The position numbers and the translations under genes were made by a program. A stretch of DNA of 5,436 bases. Origin: Chloroflexota bacterium (GTDB taxonomy: Bacteria > Chloroflexota > Anaerolineae > Anaerolineales > Villigracilaceae). Of the stretch, positions 1 to 5,436 are shown piece after piece. Each line of letters begins with the position of its first letter. Positions within the stretch are counted from its first letter, which is position 1. The notes beneath the pieces are model-generated. The model worked only from the letters and a program-made list of their open reading frames with translations. It was not told the origin of the DNA and did no database searches. The stretch spans positions 1-5,436 of the forward strand of contig JAJYOO010000201.1 of assembly GCA_021796155.1 (NCBI GenBank), written 5' to 3'.

Positions 1-581
1 CCCACGTCCGCACGGCGGAAATTGCCTTAGACAGAGCTAAGAGAATGGTGGAGATTGGCCGTCATGTGGTAATCTTAATGGACTCGATTACCCGCCTGGC
101 GCGTGCCTACAACCTCGTGGTCAATCCATCAGGGCGCACGCTTTCCGGCGGTATGGATCCTTCGGCGCTGTATCCGCCAAAACGTTTCTTTGGCGCAGCG
201 CGCAACATCGAAGAAGGCGGCTCGTTGACCATTATCGCCACGTGCCTGGTGGACACCGGTTCCCGTTTGGACGATGTCGTCTACGAAGAATTCAAAGGCA
301 CCGGCAACATGGAATTAATACTCTCGCGCAAATTGCAGGAGCGCCGCATCTTCCCCGCGGTGGAAATCGAACGTTCCTCCACGCGCCGCGAAGACTTGCT
401 GCTCGGCCCCGATATTCTGCAGCGGGTTTGGCTGATGCGCCGCATGTACGGCCAAATGACCACGCCCCCGCCCGGCGGCGCCGGCATGGATCAGACCGTC
501 GCAACGGAAGCCATCCTTACCCGCCTTGACCGCGCCAAGAACAACCAGCACTTCCTCGAAACCTTGACGGAAGAAAACTAA
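1..581 (+). CDS. rho: Transcription termination factor Rho, C-terminal part (5' end outside window)
   Basis: Rho is a hexameric RNA-dependent ATPase/helicase that releases RNA polymerase from untranslated transcripts in the cytoplasm. The open frame enters from the window edge (first full codon at base 3, [15 protein letters not shown]), so the ATG at 45 is internal. About 192 residues are visible, covering the second half of the RecA-like motor; the RNA-binding OB fold and the Walker A loop are off-window. Visible motifs are the Walker B strand VVILMD (66-83) followed by [10 protein letters not shown], the Q-loop PSGRTLSGG (about 126-152), the block [33 protein letters not shown], the R-loop RSSTRRED (about 372-395), and the arginine-finger region WLMRR (about 429-443). 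The C-terminus (NNQHFLETL) has the usual Rho length with no truncation. The Q-loop and R-loop carry Arg where E. coli Rho has Lys, a conservative change I believe occurs in other phyla. The next gene starts 16 bases downstream. Confidence 0.97.
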   Translation, partial: HVRTAEIALDRAKRMVEIGRHVVILMDSITRLARAYNLVVNPSGRTLSGGMDPSALYPPKRFFGAARNIEEGGSLTIIATCLVDTGSRLDDVVYEEFKGTGNMELILSRKLQERRIFPAVEIERSSTRREDLLLGPDILQRVWLMRRMYGQMTTPPPGGAGMDQTVATEAILTRLDRAKNNQHFLETLTEEN

Positions 582-597
582 ACGCCCATAACTCAAA

Positions 598-1680
598 ATG
601 AAATTCGATTTCAAGAAATCTCTCCAAAACTTCACAACCCATCGTTTCAGCTGGGTCTCCTGGGGAATCACAATCGCCGTCGTGATCGCGCTGTTCGGAA
701 CAACTTTCTGGTGGACTCGGTCCGGGGACGTCCCTGCCGCCACCCGTCCGGAACCGACCGCCGCGGCGAATCAATCGCAGCCTCCAGTCAACCTTCCGGC
801 CCCGGGCCAGGCTCAAAATATTGCCGCAATCTCCAGCATTGGCCGCCAGCTCAATCTCAAAACGGATATTTCCCAGCAGGCGAGCTATCAGATCACGGCA
901 TATCAGGTGACGAAAGGCGACTCGGTTTTCGCCATCGCCAAACAATTCAACATCAAGCCCGAGTCCATTCTATACAGCAACAAGGACACACTCCACGATA
1001 ACCCGCAGAATCTAACCCCCGGCATGACGCTCGAAATTCCTCCGGTGGATGGGATCATCTACGCGTGGAAAGACGGCGATACCATCAATTCGGTCGCCAA
1101 GGAATTCAAGGCGAAGCCAGAAGATATTTTGAACTGGCCGGGCAATGATATTGACCTGACCAACCCGCAAATCAAAGCCGGAACCGTCATCATGATTCCG
1201 GGAGGACAACGCGAGTTGATATCGTGGCTCGATTTCGTCCCAACATATCAACGCGGCAACGGCACAGCGACATCCGAATTGGGTGGTGGCAGTTGTCCGC
1301 AGTCGGGCGGCTCACCGCCGTACCTGTGGCCAACAAACGGTCCGCGTACCATTTCAGGTAACGACTTCGGTCCAACACATTTGGGTCTTGACATCACGGC
1401 CTTTGAAGGCACACCGGTGCTTGCATCTGGCGCGGGCGTGGTCGTCTTCGCGGGCTGGAGTCAGTATGGCTATGGCAACGTGATCGAGATTGATCACGGC
1501 GGCGGCTGGGCAACCGTTTATGCACACTTGAGCCAGATCAATGTCAAAGTATGCGAATACGTCAGTGCTGGTGAAGTGATTGCTCTTTCCGGTTCAACTG
1601 GAAATTCAACTGGCCCGCACTTGCATTTCGAAGTCCGCAAAAACGGAACCGCGGTAGACCCGTGGCAAATCGTTTCGTGA
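598..1680 (+). CDS. Membrane-anchored LysM-domain M23 (LytM-type) metallopeptidase
   Basis: This 360-residue protein probably cuts or remodels peptidoglycan cross-bridges outside the membrane. A basic N-terminus (MKFDFKK) precedes one hydrophobic helix at about residues 19-39, with no obvious signal-peptidase site, which suggests an N-in membrane anchor. A Pro/Ala/Gln-rich linker (about 44-75) follows. Next come two LysM-like repeats: 101-148 (YQVTKGDSVFAIAKQFNIKP... ending LEIPP) and 155-202 (YAWKDGDTINSVAKEF... ending VIMIPGG). The M23 domain spans about 243-360. The zinc ligands expected for the family are present: H261 and D265 in HLGLD, and H343 in HLH; H341 and H310 (YAHL) match the catalytic histidines, so the enzyme looks active. 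Cys233 and Cys319 could form a disulfide. The ATG at 598 is the natural start because the membrane helix follows at the right distance, but no Shine-Dalgarno match precedes it. It lies between rho and birA in an apparent operon. The exact substrate bond cannot be told from sequence. Confidence 0.93.
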   Translation: MKFDFKKSLQNFTTHRFSWVSWGITIAVVIALFGTTFWWTRSGDVPAATRPEPTAAANQSQPPVNLPAPGQAQNIAAISSIGRQLNLKTDISQQASYQITAYQVTKGDSVFAIAKQFNIKPESILYSNKDTLHDNPQNLTPGMTLEIPPVDGIIYAWKDGDTINSVAKEFKAKPEDILNWPGNDIDLTNPQIKAGTVIMIPGGQRELISWLDFVPTYQRGNGTATSELGGGSCPQSGGSPPYLWPTNGPRTISGNDFGPTHLGLDITAFEGTPVLASGAGVVVFAGWSQYGYGNVIEIDHGGGWATVYAHLSQINVKVCEYVSAGEVIALSGSTGNSTGPHLHFEVRKNGTAVDPWQIVS

Positions 1681-1681
1681 A

Positions 1682-2470
1682 GTGAATCAATCCGAATTAC
1701 AGGCCGCTCTTAGAGGTTTCTCTTTGGGCGGCTTTCGTTTTTTCAAGAGCATCGGTTCGACCAACGACGAAGCGCGCACCTGGTCCAATCAAGGCGCGGC
1801 GGATTTATCTTTGGTTGTTGCGGATGAACAAACCGCAGGGCGCGGCAGATCGGGGCGAAAATGGTTTACGCCACCTGGAACGGCTCTGGCTTTTAGTTTG
1901 ATCCTGCGCCCCAACGCGGCGGAACGCACGCATCCAGCTCGGACAACGGGGCTGGGCGCGGTTGCATTGGCCGAATCTCTGCGGACGTTTGGTATCGCCG
2001 CACAAATCAAATGGCCGAATGATGTTTTGATCAACCAACATAAAGTCGCGGGGATTTTGGTGGAATCAGTTTGGATGGGAGATCAACTCGAAGCGCTTGT
2101 TCTGGGAATCGGCGTCAACGTTTTAGCCGCGTCGGTCCCGCCTGCGGATCAATTACTTTTTCCCGCGACCAGCCTCGAGTCCGAATTGAAGCGGCCGATT
2201 GATCGCGCCGAATCTCTGAAGGAAATTTTATCTGCACTGATTCGTTGGCGTCCAAAAATCGGGACGGACGAATTCATCAGAACGTGGGAAAGCTATCTTG
2301 CGTTTCGCGGCGAACAAATCCAGGTTCAAAAAGATGATGAACGGCCATTGACGGGAAAGCTTATCGGCCTCAATGATGATGGAAGTCTACGGCTGTTTGC
2401 AAATGACAAATCCCTTGCAATCCAGTTTGGCGAGATTCACCTGCGGCCCGCCGATGATAGAATTAAGTAA
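1682..2470 (+). CDS. birA: Biotin--[acetyl-CoA-carboxylase] ligase, monofunctional (BirA without HTH)
   Basis: This enzyme activates biotin with ATP to biotinyl-5'-AMP and transfers it to the conserved lysine of biotin carboxyl carrier domains (acetyl-CoA carboxylase and related carboxylases). In the 262-residue product, STN (26-28) begins the biotin-binding site, the loop GRGRSGRKW (53-61) is the hallmark biotinyl-AMP loop, and KWPNDVL (110-116) holds the catalytic lysine K110. KVAGILVE (121-128) and GIGVNV (142-147) complete the core, and a small C-terminal beta domain covers about 205-256. The N-terminal DNA-binding domain of E. coli-type BirA is absent: the protein begins almost directly with the catalytic domain. 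It is therefore a class I ligase and should not itself repress biotin genes. The start is GTG at 1682, one base after the TGA of the peptidase gene. No ribosome site is evident, so translation is probably coupled to the upstream gene. Confidence 0.95.
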   Translation: MNQSELQAALRGFSLGGFRFFKSIGSTNDEARTWSNQGAADLSLVVADEQTAGRGRSGRKWFTPPGTALAFSLILRPNAAERTHPARTTGLGAVALAESLRTFGIAAQIKWPNDVLINQHKVAGILVESVWMGDQLEALVLGIGVNVLAASVPPADQLLFPATSLESELKRPIDRAESLKEILSALIRWRPKIGTDEFIRTWESYLAFRGEQIQVQKDDERPLTGKLIGLNDDGSLRLFANDKSLAIQFGEIHLRPADDRIK

Positions 2471-2474
2471 AGTC

Positions 2475-2480
2475 AGAGGT
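2475..2480 (+). promoter_or_regulatory. Ribosome binding site of the small membrane protein gene
   Basis: AGAGGT lies 4 bases before the ATG at 2485, just after the birA stop codon. It is the only clear Shine-Dalgarno match among the plus-strand genes with a visible start, and it supports the reality of the short gene behind it. The spacing is slightly short. Confidence 0.6.
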
Positions 2481-2484
2481 CACC

Positions 2485-2712
2485 ATGTTTGACAATTTAC
2501 GTGAGCAGGCCAATTCAAGTCCATTTTACGAAGAAGAAGCGCAATTCCAGCAAGCAGCGCCATCTGCACCGCCAGTTGTCCGCCGCACCGCCGGACGGTT
2601 GCTAGGCATGACAGCAACCCAGCGCTTCGTCCTGGTTGTGATGTTGATGCTGATCGTTTGCCTGTTGGGAAGCATGGCGCTTCTCATTACTGGAAAGATC
2701 GTGCTTTACTAA
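2485..2712 (+). CDS. Small single-pass membrane protein of unknown function (75 aa)
   Basis: I cannot assign a function. The product has a polar, Glu/Gln-rich N-terminal part (MFDNLREQANSSPFYEEE, then a Gln/Ala/Pro-rich stretch to about residue 31), a basic patch (R33, R34, R38, R47), and one strongly hydrophobic helix at about residues 48-69 with Cys59 inside it. It ends in the short tail GKIVLY. The positive-inside rule puts the N-terminus in the cytoplasm. There is no catalytic motif and no lipobox. Support for a real gene: a ribosome binding site 4 bases upstream, a 14-base gap after birA, a clean stop codon entering the operon terminator, and a composition (soluble head plus helix) that is unlikely by chance. 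I have the impression that similar proteins starting MFDNLREQ occur in Anaerolineae, but this is unverified. It could be a partner of the upstream cell-wall enzyme or an unrelated passenger. Confidence 0.8.
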   Translation: MFDNLREQANSSPFYEEEAQFQQAAPSAPPVVRRTAGRLLGMTATQRFVLVVMLMLIVCLLGSMALLITGKIVLY

Positions 2713-2750
2713 AAAGTATCGGTCGGGATTGCTCCCGACCGATACTTTTT
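2711..2750. terminator. Bidirectional intrinsic terminator between convergent genes
   Basis: A perfect 18-bp inverted repeat, AAAAAGTATCGGTCGGGA (2711-2728) and its exact complement (2733-2750), encloses the tetraloop TTGC. The core is G+C rich and the outer five pairs are A:T, so either strand ends in a five-base T-run. It sits in the 36-base gap between the small membrane protein gene and gyrA, which face each other, and can stop transcription from both sides. The last two bases of both stop codons (2710-2712 on plus; 2751-2749 on minus) are part of the stem. Confidence 0.95.
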
Positions 2751-5265
2751 ATTCTGCGCTTGGTTGTTCTTCCATTTTCTCTTCGGCTTTTTCTTCCCCA
2801 TTCAATTGCGCCCCGGCGCGCTTTAAATCTTCGGCGGCGATGCGGGCCATGGAAACCACATAATCGCCTTCCTGCGGCTTGATCAAATGTACGCCTTTCG
2901 TGGCGCGTCCCGATTGCTTGACCGCCTTGACTTTCAAGCGCAGCGCCACGCCGTTCGCAGTAATAATGGTCAGCTCATCGTCTTTATGAACCACACGCGC
3001 CGCGGTGATCTTTCCAATTTCAGGCAACACTTTTTGATCTATCGTCGCAATGCCATGCGTGGCACGACCTTTAGGAGTATATTCTTTTAACGGAGTCTGC
3101 TTGCCAAAACCGCCGGTCGTTATGACAAGCAAAGCGCCTTCCCTGTCCACAACATCCATGCTGGTGACGGCATCGTCGGGCGCGAGGCGGATTCCTTGCA
3201 CGCCGGCAGCTTGGCGTCCCATCGAACGCACTTTTTCTTCGCTGAATCTCAAGGCTTGTCCGCGTTCAGTTACAAAGATCACTTCATCCTTGCCAGACGT
3301 TGGATGCGCCCAGCCGAGGTAATCGCCATCTTCAAGATTCATGGCGATCAAACCCGAAGGCCGAACCGCAGAAAATTCTTCCATATCCACGCGTTTGACT
3401 TTGCCGCGACTCGTTGCCAACATGCAATAACCATGAGCGGAAAAATCCGAGACAGCAATGGCAGCGGTCACGCGTTCATCTGGCTCAAGCGACAAAACAT
3501 TGACAAGCGGGATACCTTTGGCAGTGCGATCTGCATCCGGGATTTGATAAACCTTTTCACTATAGACTTTTCCGCGATCGGAGAAGAATAGCATCGAGTC
3601 CAGGCTGCGAGCGGGGATGAGCATCATAACTTCATCCTCCTCTTTGGTCGTGTGCCCCATCACGCCGCGTCCGCCGCGACTCTGCAAACGAAAAGCGGAG
3701 GCTGCCACGCGCTTGACGTAGCCGCGCTCGGTAAGGCTGATCAATACCGCTTCGTCTTGGACCAAATCTTCTTCGGTCAATTCTTCTTTCGCATCCGACG
3801 CAATACGCGTACGGCGATCATCGCCATATTTCTCGGCGAGTTCTTTCATATCAGTCTGAATCAATGCAAGAATTTTCTTAGGATGTGCAAGTAAATCTTC
3901 AAGGTACGCGATTTGATCGGCTACCTGCTTATGTTCATCTTCGATCTTTTTGCGCTCCAATGCAGCCAGACGGCGAAGTTGCATATCAAGGATAGCTTGC
4001 GCTTGCAGGTCACTGAGTTTAAAGCGCTTCATCAAATTAGTTTTTGCAATATCTGCATCCTGAGATTCGCGGATGGTCTTGATGATTGCGTCGAGGTTGG
4101 CAAGCGCGATCAGATAACCGTCGAGGATGTGTTGACGAGCGCGTGCCTTTGCTAGGTCAAAGTTCGAGCGGCGGACAATAACTGTCTGGCGATGCTCGAT
4201 AAAAATCTGGAGAGCGCGCTTGAGCGGAAGTGTACGCGGTTCGCCCCCGACCAGCGCCAACATCTGCACGCCAAATGTGGATTGCAAAGCTGTATATTTA
4301 TAAAGTTGATTAAGGACTTTCTTAGGCTGTGCGCCGCGCTTGAGCTCGATGACGATGCTCATACCGCGTTGATCGGACTCGTCGCGTAAATCTGAGATTT
4401 GATCAATCTTATCTTCGCGCACCAATTCCGCGATGCGCTCGATCAGAGTTGTCTTATTGACCTGGTATGGAATTTCCGTGATGATGATCTCGAACTTGCC
4501 GCCTTTGCCTTCCTCGATATGTGCAGCACCGCGCACAACGAGACGTCCGTGCCCTGTGGCAAACGCAGACTCAATTCCCTCGCGGCCAACGATGATGCCG
4601 CCCGTCGGGAAATCCGGGCCGGGAACGAATTTCATCAATTCGTCAACAGTGACATCCTCGATCTCATCATATTTATCAATTAGAAAATTGATAGCATCCG
4701 CCAGTTCGCGCAAATTGTGCGGCGGGATATTCGTCGCCATACCAACCGCGATGCCAGAGGCGCCATTCATCAAAAGATTCGGGATTCGGGACGGCAGAAC
4801 CAGGGGCTCTTCCAGTGAATCGTCAAAGTTCGGACCGAAATCAACCGTGTCTCTATCAATGTCGGCCAGCATTTCCTCGGCCAGGCGATGCAAGCGGGCT
4901 TCCGTGTAACGCATGGCCGCCGGCGCATCGCCGTCAATCGAGCCGAAGTTGCCTTGTCCATCCACCAATAGATAGCGCATGGAGAAATCCTGCGCCATAC
5001 GCGCCATGCTGTCATACACTGCCGCGTCGCCATGTGGATGGTATTTTCCTAATACCTCTCCCACGATACGAGCAGATTTTTTATACGCTGAATTGGCGCG
5101 GATACCCATGTCCTGCATGGCAAACAGGATGCGGCGATGAACGGGCTTGAGCCCGTCGCGGGCGTCCGGCAAGGCGCGTGCCACAATCACGCTCATGGCG
5201 TAATCGAGGTAAGCCGTCCGCATTTGGGAGTCAATATCAACTTGTTGGATGGTTCCGATGTCCAT
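2749..5265 (-). CDS. gyrA: DNA gyrase subunit A
   Basis: GyrA is the DNA-cleaving subunit of gyrase (A2B2), which introduces negative supercoils using ATP. The 838-residue product is full length. Residues 1-500 are the breakage-reunion core: VHRRILFAM (42-50), quinolone-resistance region [12 protein letters not shown] (74-85), catalytic Tyr120 in [10 protein letters not shown] with Arg119 before it, and [22 protein letters not shown] (163-184). The C-terminal DNA-wrapping pinwheel follows, with GyrA box QSRGGRG (528-534) and further blade motifs near residues 580, 635, 684, 733 and 786, making six. The GyrA box and six blades favour gyrase over topoisomerase IV ParC. The tail (about 811-838) is acidic. 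Position 81 is Ala where E. coli has Ser83; the following acidic residue (Asp85, E. coli Asp87) is kept. The ATG at 5265 is chosen because AGGAAG precedes it and [12 protein letters not shown] matches family starts; a GTG at 5295 would add ten residues but lies in a hairpin. gyrB is not in the window. Confidence 0.98.
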   Translation of the reverse strand: MDIGTIQQVDIDSQMRTAYLDYAMSVIVARALPDARDGLKPVHRRILFAMQDMGIRANSAYKKSARIVGEVLGKYHPHGDAAVYDSMARMAQDFSMRYLLVDGQGNFGSIDGDAPAAMRYTEARLHRLAEEMLADIDRDTVDFGPNFDDSLEEPLVLPSRIPNLLMNGASGIAVGMATNIPPHNLRELADAINFLIDKYDEIEDVTVDELMKFVPGPDFPTGGIIVGREGIESAFATGHGRLVVRGAAHIEEGKGGKFEIIITEIPYQVNKTTLIERIAELVREDKIDQISDLRDESDQRGMSIVIELKRGAQPKKVLNQLYKYTALQSTFGVQMLALVGGEPRTLPLKRALQIFIEHRQTVIVRRSNFDLAKARARQHILDGYLIALANLDAIIKTIRESQDADIAKTNLMKRFKLSDLQAQAILDMQLRRLAALERKKIEDEHKQVADQIAYLEDLLAHPKKILALIQTDMKELAEKYGDDRRTRIASDAKEELTEEDLVQDEAVLISLTERGYVKRVAASAFRLQSRGGRGVMGHTTKEEDEVMMLIPARSLDSMLFFSDRGKVYSEKVYQIPDADRTAKGIPLVNVLSLEPDERVTAAIAVSDFSAHGYCMLATSRGKVKRVDMEEFSAVRPSGLIAMNLEDGDYLGWAHPTSGKDEVIFVTERGQALRFSEEKVRSMGRQAAGVQGIRLAPDDAVTSMDVVDREGALLVITTGGFGKQTPLKEYTPKGRATHGIATIDQKVLPEIGKITAARVVHKDDELTIITANGVALRLKVKAVKQSGRATKGVHLIKPQEGDYVVSMARIAAEDLKRAGAQLNGEEKAEEKMEEQPSAE

Positions 5266-5269
5266 AAGG

Positions 5270-5275
5270 CTTCCT
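5270..5275 (-). promoter_or_regulatory. gyrA ribosome binding site (decides the start)
   Basis: On the minus strand AGGAAG precedes the ATG at 5265 by 4 bases (6 from the AGGA core). This selects the ATG over the in-frame GTG at 5295, which has no such site and falls in the descending arm of the leader hairpin. Confidence 0.75.
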
Positions 5276-5285
5276 AAAATGGCAT

Positions 5286-5324
5286 AAAAAGACACGAAGA
5301 CGGCATTGTTTTGACTTCGTGTCT
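5286..5324 (-). terminator. Terminator-like hairpin in the gyrA leader (possible attenuator)
   Basis: Read on the minus strand, AGACACGAAG (5324-5315) and its exact complement CTTCGTGTCT (5299-5290) form a 10-bp stem with a 15-base loop. A T-run follows at once (TTTTT including the last stem base, 5290-5286). On the plus strand no T-run follows, so as a terminator it points toward gyrA. It lies downstream of the best promoter and 20 bases before the start codon, so any transcript from that promoter must pass it. The stem is only moderately strong and the loop large, so termination may be partial. It could instead be an mRNA-stabilising stem or the remnant of a dispersed repeat. Confidence 0.55.
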
Positions 5325-5355
5325 ATTAGATGAAGTGTTCGTTTTTGTTAGGCTG

Positions 5356-5364
5356 ATTATACCA
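5356..5364 (-). promoter_or_regulatory. Extended -10 promoter of gyrA
   Basis: The minus strand reads TGGTATAAT, a perfect -10 hexamer (TATAAT, 5361-5356) with the TGn extension. Transcription would start near 5349, giving a leader of about 84 bases. No good -35 element sits at 16-18 bases; the nearest TTGAAT (5390-5385) is 23 bases away, which fits an extended -10 promoter that depends little on -35. The DNA upstream is A+T rich. No competing promoter-like sequence as good as this is seen in the gap. Confidence 0.7.
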
Positions 5365-5436
5365 CCGCGCTCTTGTTTATCATCATTCAACTTTTGCCAT
5401 ATTTTTCAGAACAACAAATAAAAAACTCGCCTTTCA
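5365..5436. other. Non-coding edge region upstream of the gyrA promoter
   Basis: No open frame of useful length is seen on either strand; reading in from the window end, every minus-strand frame meets a stop codon within 20 codons. The segment is A+T rich. Near the edge, the minus strand reads GGCGAG followed by six T (5431-5420), which could be the 3' half of a terminator for a gene beyond the window. Its matching arm would lie outside, so this cannot be confirmed. Confidence 0.4.

Noticed and set aside
45..581. A free-standing 178-residue gene starting at ATG 45
   Set aside because: The frame is open to the window edge and the preceding codons ([14 protein letters not shown]) continue the Rho sequence, so the ATG is internal.
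242..945. Long overlapping frames on both strands across the rho and peptidase genes (for example 517-945 minus and 315-743 minus)
   Set aside because: They are shadows of well-supported genes, with arginine- and proline-rich, non-family sequences and no ribosome sites.
3196..4909. Plus-strand frames of 80-158 codons opposite gyrA
   Set aside because: They lie antisense to a conserved essential gene whose codon structure explains the open frames. No promoter, ribosome site or recognisable motif supports them.
2749..5265. Topoisomerase IV subunit ParC instead of GyrA
   Set aside because: The GyrA box (QSRGGRG) and a complete six-motif C-terminal domain favour gyrase; ParC usually has a degenerate box and fewer blades.
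5266..5295. GTG at 5295 as an earlier gyrA start, adding ten residues ([10 protein letters not shown])
   Set aside because: It has no ribosome binding site, lies in the second arm of the leader hairpin, and the extra residues do not resemble GyrA starts, while the ATG at 5265 has AGGAAG and a family-like N-terminus.
5290..5324. Terminal inverted repeat or attachment site of a mobile element
   Set aside because: The arms enclose only 15 bases, there is no transposase and no target duplication, and the T-run fits an RNA hairpin better.
5330..5436. Short frames in the upstream gap (plus-strand 8 codons from 5330; minus-strand MMINKSAVV upstream of the -10 box)
   Set aside because: They are too short, lack ribosome sites, and the minus-strand one overlaps the promoter.
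5420..5436. Terminator of an off-window gene (GGCGAG plus six T on the minus strand)
   Set aside because: Only one possible arm is in the window; the pairing arm, if any, is outside, so the call cannot be supported.

Overview
This window looks like an ordinary housekeeping stretch of a bacterial chromosome. Four co-directional plus-strand genes (positions 1-2712) converge on one large minus-strand gene (2749-5265). The gene order, the protein wording and the moderate G+C content suggest a Chloroflexota bacterium, most likely of class Anaerolineae. That placement rests on remembered family resemblance, not on a search, and I hold it at moderate confidence. No mobile element, CRISPR array, tRNA, rRNA or phage-like segment is visible.

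Plus-strand block: the window opens inside the 3' part of the transcription terminator Rho. After 16 bases comes a membrane-anchored LysM + M23 (LytM-type) metallopeptidase. After 1 base comes a short, helix-turn-helix-less biotin protein ligase starting at GTG. After 14 bases comes a 75-residue single-pass membrane protein of unknown function. The close spacing points to one operon whose promoter lies upstream of the window. It ends at a perfect 18-bp hairpin with T-runs on both sides (2711-2750).

Minus-strand block: gyrA encodes a complete 838-residue DNA gyrase subunit A. It has an intact active-site tyrosine, a GyrA box and six recognisable C-terminal blade motifs. The 171 bases beyond its start codon hold a good extended -10 promoter and, between promoter and ribosome binding site, a terminator-shaped hairpin that could act as a leader attenuator.

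The two blocks share the bidirectional terminator, and both flanking stop codons run into its stem. Rho and gyrase both act on transcription and DNA topology, the M23 protein on the cell wall, and BirA on biotin loading of carboxylases. They are linked by position rather than by an obvious pathway. I found no convincing new multi-gene system. The items most worth a second look are the gyrA leader hairpin, the alanine at the quinolone-contact position of GyrA, the uncharacterised small membrane protein, and the compact shared terminator.
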